Under the pieces are notes generated by a model. That model was not told where the DNA came from. It ran no database searches and was given only the letters and a program-made list of their open reading frames with translations. Below are positions 5,791 to 8,959 of a DNA stretch of 8,959 nucleotides, piece by piece. This DNA is from Acinetobacter sp. GTDB taxonomy: Bacteria > Pseudomonadota > Gammaproteobacteria > Pseudomonadales > Moraxellaceae. Every line of letters starts with the position of its first letter. Within the stretch, counting starts at the first letter, position 1. Both the position numbers and the translations under genes were made by a program. The stretch is taken from positions 1 to 8,959 of the forward strand of contig JASLIY010000325.1 in NCBI GenBank assembly GCA_030152675.1. Reading direction: 5' to 3'.

Positions 5791-6387
5791 ATGAGTTTAA
5801 GTGCAGGTTTTATTGATCGTATTACTGAGTTATACCGTAGTTTTATGCAGCATGATGCCCAGCAAGCAGATCGAATTAAGCGTTATCGTAATATCGAGCC
5901 AGATTCGGCACAATATATTGCCATGCTGATCCGCATCCAACAGTCACAGCGGATTTTAGAGATTGGGACGTCGACGGGCTATTCCACACTGTGGATGGCG
6001 GATGCGCTCAAAGCCACAGGTGGTCGCTTGACCACATTGGAAATTGAAGCCAGTCGTACCGAACAGGCCAAGCGTTATGCCACAGAGTTGGCATTGCACG
6101 ATGTGATTGATTTTTGGGTTGGGGATGCAAAAGACTATTTGCGTGATCATGCCGAGCAACAGTTTGATCTTATTTTGCTAGATGCTGAGCGCGATGCGTA
6201 TGTGAGTTATTGGCCTGATTTGCGACAGATGTTGAGTCAAGCAGGGCATGTATTGATCGTGGACAATGTGATATCACATGCGGCAGAAGTTCAGGAATTT
6301 ATGAACATTGTCAAACAAGATCAGCGTTTTATGACCACGACACTGTCCCTTGGGTCGGGTTTGTTTATCGTGACGGCAAAGTCTTAG
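5791..6387 (+). CDS. SAM-dependent, metal-dependent O-methyltransferase (catechol-O-methyltransferase-like)
   Basis: A 198-residue cytoplasmic class I methyltransferase of the small Mg-dependent O-methyltransferase group (Methyltransf_3/24 type). The SAM-binding motif I is LEIGTSTGYS at residues 56-65. The acidic end of strand 2 is Glu84 in TLEIE, and GDA at 111-113 contacts the adenine side. The metal-binding set is Asp131 in LLDAERDAY and Asp158-Asn159 in LIVDN, matching the D-D-N metal triad of catechol-type enzymes. Relatives methylate catechols, caffeoyl-CoA, or tRNA wobble hydroxyuridine (TrmR/YrrM in Bacillus); which applies here is undetermined. The start at 5791 is chosen from the ribosome binding site. 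A TTG at 5755 and an ATG at 5782 are in frame but poorly placed, and the TTG lies within the upstream inverted repeat. The gene ends at a shared bidirectional terminator facing ahpC. Confidence 0.85.
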   Translation: MSLSAGFIDRITELYRSFMQHDAQQADRIKRYRNIEPDSAQYIAMLIRIQQSQRILEIGTSTGYSTLWMADALKATGGRLTTLEIEASRTEQAKRYATELALHDVIDFWVGDAKDYLRDHAEQQFDLILLDAERDAYVSYWPDLRQMLSQAGHVLIVDNVISHAAEVQEFMNIVKQDQRFMTTTLSLGSGLFIVTAKS

Positions 6388-6439
6388 TTCATAGCGCTGG
6401 CGATACGCCTATGCGCCGCTCTTGTGCGCGTAATACAAG

Positions 6440-6476
6440 CACAAAAAAACCACGTCTTAGACGTGGTTTTTTTGTG
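6440..6476. terminator. Bidirectional intrinsic terminator shared by methyltransferase gene and ahpC
   Basis: CACAAAAAAACCACGTC (6440-6456) is perfectly complementary to GACGTGGTTTTTTTGTG (6460-6476) around a TTA loop. The CCACGTC core is GC-richer, with seven A on the left and seven T on the right, so a U-run follows the stem whichever strand is transcribed. It lies between convergent genes, as expected for a shared terminator. Confidence 0.92.
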
Positions 6477-6511
6477 GGGGACTGAAACTCAATCCCCGCA
6501 TCTCTTCGAGA

Positions 6512-7075
6512 TTAGATTTTACCAACAAGGTCGATTGAAGGAGCAAGTGTTGCTTCGCCTTCTTTCCATTTTGCAGGGCAAACTTCACCTGGGTGAGCGT
6601 GAACGTATTGCGCAGCTTTTACTTTACGTAGAAGTTCTTGTGCATCACGGCCAATACCACCAGCGTTGATTTCAACGATTTGGATTTTGCCTTCTGGATC
6701 GATCACGAAAGTACCACGATCAGCCATACCAGCAGCTTCGATTAATACTTCAAAGTTTTTAGCCAAAGTCCAAGTTGCATCACCTAGCATTGGATATTGG
6801 ATTTTTTTGATTTCGTCTGAAGAATCGTGCCAAGCTTTGTGCGTGAAATGCGTATCAGTAGAAACTGAATAGATTTCAACACCTAGTTTTTGGAATTCAG
6901 CATAGTTGTCAGCAAGGTCGCCAAGTTCAGTTGGGCAAACAAAAGTAAAATCTGCTGGATAGAAAAAGAATACAGACCATTTGCCTTTAAGATCAGCTTC
7001 ACTCACTTCGATGAATTGACCGTTGTGATAGGCTTCAGTTTTAAATGGTTTAACTTCAGTATTAATTAAGCTCAT
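6512..7075 (-). CDS. ahpC: Alkyl hydroperoxide reductase subunit C (2-Cys peroxiredoxin)
   Basis: A 187-residue cytoplasmic peroxiredoxin that reduces hydrogen peroxide, organic hydroperoxides and peroxynitrite. It matches enterobacterial AhpC nearly block for block: [12 protein letters not shown] at the N-terminus, [18 protein letters not shown] with peroxidatic Cys47, [34 protein letters not shown], and [13 protein letters not shown] with resolving Cys166, ending in LVGKI. Both catalytic cysteines are present, along with the Thr44 and Arg119-120 region. The start at 7075 is chosen because GGAG at 7085-7082 lies six bases upstream; the in-frame ATG at 7087 overlaps that site and would add a non-family MEIL. 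The usual reductase partner AhpF is not adjacent, so electrons must come from an AhpF or thioredoxin system encoded elsewhere. OxyR control is common in relatives, but no clear OxyR site was recognised here. Confidence 0.97.
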   Translation of the reverse strand: MSLINTEVKPFKTEAYHNGQFIEVSEADLKGKWSVFFFYPADFTFVCPTELGDLADNYAEFQKLGVEIYSVSTDTHFTHKAWHDSSDEIKKIQYPMLGDATWTLAKNFEVLIEAAGMADRGTFVIDPEGKIQIVEINAGGIGRDAQELLRKVKAAQYVHAHPGEVCPAKWKEGEATLAPSIDLVGKI

Positions 7076-7099
7076 CAATATCTCCATGATTGAGGTGGG

Positions 7100-7127
7100 T
7101 ATCTAATATGAAATTAGAATAAGCCAA
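7100..7127 (-). promoter_or_regulatory. Weak candidate promoter for ahpC
   Basis: On the minus strand, TTGGCT (7127-7122) and TAGATA (7105-7100) are spaced by 16 bases. This would place transcription start near 7093 and leave a leader of about 18 bases containing the strong GGAG site. The -10 matches only three of six consensus bases, so this is tentative; an activator-dependent promoter would be consistent with a weak core. Confidence 0.25.
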
Positions 7128-7216
7128 CTTTCGTTATTGGGGAAATAGTATTTATTTATTGCTAAGATCGGAAAATTGAATCTAACAGCAAATCAAGACT
7201 AGCCCAAATCTCTCCA

Positions 7217-7435
7217 TCAGCGCAAATTTATTCGAATCACATTGAAACATTCATAGCTGATTAAGGCGATACTTTCATGACAGCGCATAAAAATATACGT
7301 TAAATCAAGCTCATCGTTACTATCTATGATGTTAAAGTTGCAGAATTCAAGGCCAAGTCCATTAAATAATTGCACATCAAGGTATCCGAGAAGGCTAAGT
7401 CGACAATTCTCTAAACTTATATTAAATAAAACCAT
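7217..7435 (-). CDS. Doubtful small hypothetical protein (72 aa)
   Basis: An ORF of 72 codons in the ahpC-adhesin gap. The predicted protein is soluble-looking, rich in Leu, Ile and Asn with four cysteines (C11, C32, C52, C63 approximately) and no low-complexity bias. It resembles no family that I recognise. Against it: there is no Shine-Dalgarno before the ATG, an in-frame TAG lies seven codons upstream, and there is no obvious promoter or terminator. It could be a real orphan gene, the tail of a decayed gene, or chance in AT-rich DNA. Confidence 0.2.
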   Translation of the reverse strand: MVLFNISLENCRLSLLGYLDVQLFNGLGLEFCNFNIIDSNDELDLTYIFMRCHESIALISYECFNVIRINLR

Positions 7436-7634
7436 CCATTGCTTAATTAAAATAAACTAAATTATAGATAGCGGGAGAGAAACTCCTTCGCTTTTATAGC
7501 GAGCAAGCTCCTCTGTCTTTAAGGTCGTTGTTGCTTGAGTGGTGTGGTCAGTTGTTGTTTGTAGATAAATATAAAACTTAAAAAGATAAGAGGAATATAT
7601 CACCCATTAATCATATCTCCATGGAAGGTGAAAC

Positions 7635-8959
7635 ATGAATAAGCAATATAAATGCATCTGCAAGCGTGGCTTAATCCTCAATAAAGCTCAGCATAAGCAG
7701 CACACATTCAAATTAAAAACCATCATGGTGTTGCTGGGCTTTGTCGGAGGAGTAGCACCACCTTATGCCTTGGCTGACTTCACTGGTGATGGTGGATCAA
7801 CTTTTCTGAATTGCTCAACGACCAATAATGGTGTAACGCGTGTGCTTGGCAGTGGCGGCCGCAGTAGCAATAGTACTGCTATTAATATGGGAGCTTGTGC
7901 GCCACAAACTGATGCAATTTCAATTGGGCGGGATGCAACAACACAAGGCGCCGGGAATATGCAGTCTGTTGCTTTGGGTGCTGATGCGCGTGCGACGGGG
8001 GATCAGTCTATTGCGCTGGGTGCAAACACCAGAGCAACTGGAAACTCCTCGATCGCCATCGGTGGCGATGATATCGATAAGATTAGAGCAAATCCGACGA
8101 TTATGAGTCGGTTGAATACGTTGACAGGTGCAAACTTGAGTTCAACTGGTTATCGAAATACGGCAGCCAGTAATGGGAGTACAAGCGTCGGTGTACAAAC
8201 CGTGGCCACTGGGTCGCTTTCATCTGCATTTGGTTTAAGTGCTGAAGCAAGAGGTGATATGTCCAGTGTGGTTGGAGTATCTGCGATTGCTACAGGTGGT
8301 GCATCTACAGCGATTGGTGCTGTCGCGAAAGCTGCGGGGGATGGGGCAACAGCGATTGGGGTGAATGCAACTGCCAATGGATTAAACAGTATTGCTATTG
8401 GATCTAATAATACCGTTGCCACAGCAACCAAAGCCACGCTACAGAATAGCGTGGCGCTGGGAAGTGCAGCCACAGCCTCTGTGATCAATGCTGTGGCACT
8501 GGGTGCAAACTCCGTTGCAGCCACAGCTGAAAATATCGCAGGATATGATCCACTGACAGGTCAGGCAACGGTGCAGACTGGGGCAGTATGGAATTCCACC
8601 TTGGCTGCAGTTTCTGTGGGGGATGCATCCAATGCATTGACCCGTCAAATTACAGGGCTTGCAGCAGGAACTGAGGATACTGATGCAAGTAACGTGGCGC
8701 AGTTGAAGCAGGTACGATCTTATGCGAGCAATATTGCCACCACGACCGCGAATGCCTTGGGCGGTGGTTCAACGGTTGATGCCAATGGTAACTTAACTGC
8801 ACCGAGTTATAGCGTCGGCGGCAGCACGGTGAATAATGTCGGCGCTGCCGTATCTAACCTTGATGGGCGTACCACAACCAACAGCACAGCAATCAGTAAT
8901 ATCAGCACGGCCTTAAGCCAAGGTGCATTTAGTGTATCGGCCAATGGCATCGGTGCGAC
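7635..8959 (+). CDS. Trimeric autotransporter adhesin (YadA/Ata-like), N-terminal part, 3' truncated by window
   Basis: The frame is open from ATG 7635 to the window end (441 codons plus two bases), so the membrane anchor lies outside. GGAAGGTG four bases upstream is a good ribosome binding site. Residues 1-28 form a long Lys/His/Cys-rich n-region and 29-47 a hydrophobic core ending YALA before Asp48, so cleavage after 47 is likely. The long n-region recalls the extended signal peptide of type Vc autotransporters but lacks its usual tryptophan. Residues 94-294 are YadA-like head repeats of about 14 residues, such as QSIALGANTRATG, NSIAIGSN and NSVALGSAATA. They are interrupted at about 144-181 by a non-repeat insert beginning GGDDIDKI. 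A head-to-neck transition reads AVSVGDASNALTRQITG, followed by the neck DTDASNVAQLKQV at 348-360 and the beginning of a stalk. The trimer would sit on the outer membrane and mediate adhesion to host factors, surfaces or itself. Cys60 and Cys88 lie before the repeats. Confidence 0.9.
   Translation, partial: MNKQYKCICKRGLILNKAQHKQHTFKLKTIMVLLGFVGGVAPPYALADFTGDGGSTFLNCSTTNNGVTRVLGSGGRSSNSTAINMGACAPQTDAISIGRDATTQGAGNMQSVALGADARATGDQSIALGANTRATGNSSIAIGGDDIDKIRANPTIMSRLNTLTGANLSSTGYRNTAASNGSTSVGVQTVATGSLSSAFGLSAEARGDMSSVVGVSAIATGGASTAIGAVAKAAGDGATAIGVNATANGLNSIAIGSNNTVATATKATLQNSVALGSAATASVINAVALGANSVAATAENIAGYDPLTGQATVQTGAVWNSTLAAVSVGDASNALTRQITGLAAGTEDTDASNVAQLKQVRSYASNIATTTANALGGGSTVDANGNLTAPSYSVGGSTVNNVGAAVSNLDGRTTTNSTAISNISTALSQGAFSVSANGIGA

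Larger units (their letters stand above)
7088..7634. other. AT-rich intergenic region upstream of ahpC and of the autotransporter adhesin
   Basis: About 550 bases lie between the divergent ahpC and adhesin genes. It holds the candidate ahpC promoter, one doubtful 72-codon minus-strand ORF (7217-7435), short hairpins around 7473-7506 (GGAG/CTCC and TCGCT/AGCGA), a -10-like TATAAA at 7570-7575 with no good -35 at normal spacing, and the adhesin ribosome binding site GGAAGGTG at 7623-7630. No transposon ends or long repeats were seen. Confidence 0.5.

Noticed and set aside
6424..6872. Two plus-strand open frames across the terminator and ahpC
   Set aside because: They lie antisense to the clearly identified ahpC, and one reads through the terminator stem.
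7471..7550. Possible riboswitch or structured leader upstream of the adhesin
   Set aside because: Only short 4-5 bp hairpins were found and no known riboswitch consensus was recognised.
7840..8106. 88-codon plus-strand open frame
   Set aside because: It is out of frame inside the continuously open adhesin gene, which has a proper start, signal peptide and recognisable head repeats.
8150..8524. 124-codon open frame on the minus strand
   Set aside because: It is antisense to the autotransporter head. Its Ala/Pro/Val-rich repeat composition is simply the mirror of the adhesin's repeat codons, and it lacks a ribosome binding site.

Overview
The window looks like a chromosomal segment of a gamma-proteobacterium of the Moraxellaceae, most likely Acinetobacter. 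This is inferred from moderate-to-low GC, the style of the AhpC, VIT-family and DUF1653 proteins, and the head-domain style of the trimeric autotransporter at the right end. The species cannot be fixed from the sequence alone. No rRNA, tRNA, CRISPR array, insertion sequence or phage gene was seen.

Left region (1-2275): the 3' part of a radical-SAM DNA modification/repair protein with a helix-hairpin-helix is followed after 2 bases by its usual partner, a DUF4130 (TIGR03915-type) protein. This pair is a conserved but biochemically uncharacterised putative DNA repair module. It runs tail to tail into a VIT/CCC1-type iron/manganese transporter on the minus strand, with one base between the two stop codons.

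Middle region (2276-5414): a roughly 510-base intergenic stretch holds two copies of a 10-base AT-rich repeat and a possible decayed minus-strand coding remnant. It is followed by an MHS-type proton symporter and an M20D metallo-amidohydrolase, probably co-transcribed. Together they would import and hydrolyse an N-acyl amino acid or similar amide conjugate. The unit ends at a strong intrinsic terminator.

Right-middle region (5415-7087): a good sigma70-like promoter precedes a small DUF1653 protein. A SAM-dependent, catechol-type O-methyltransferase follows after a hairpin-containing gap. The methyltransferase and the convergent ahpC gene (2-Cys peroxiredoxin, minus strand) share a perfect 17-bp-stem bidirectional terminator.

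Right end (7088-8959): an AT-rich gap with one doubtful small ORF leads to a large trimeric autotransporter adhesin (YadA/Ata-like), cut by the window end. Its visible 441 residues hold an unusual long signal peptide, a YadA-type beta-roll head, a neck and the start of the stalk.

Several starts were chosen from Shine-Dalgarno position rather than the longest ORF: the transporter, amidohydrolase, methyltransferase and ahpC. Most of the window is ordinary housekeeping and accessory content. The radical-SAM/DUF4130 pair is the least understood biology here.
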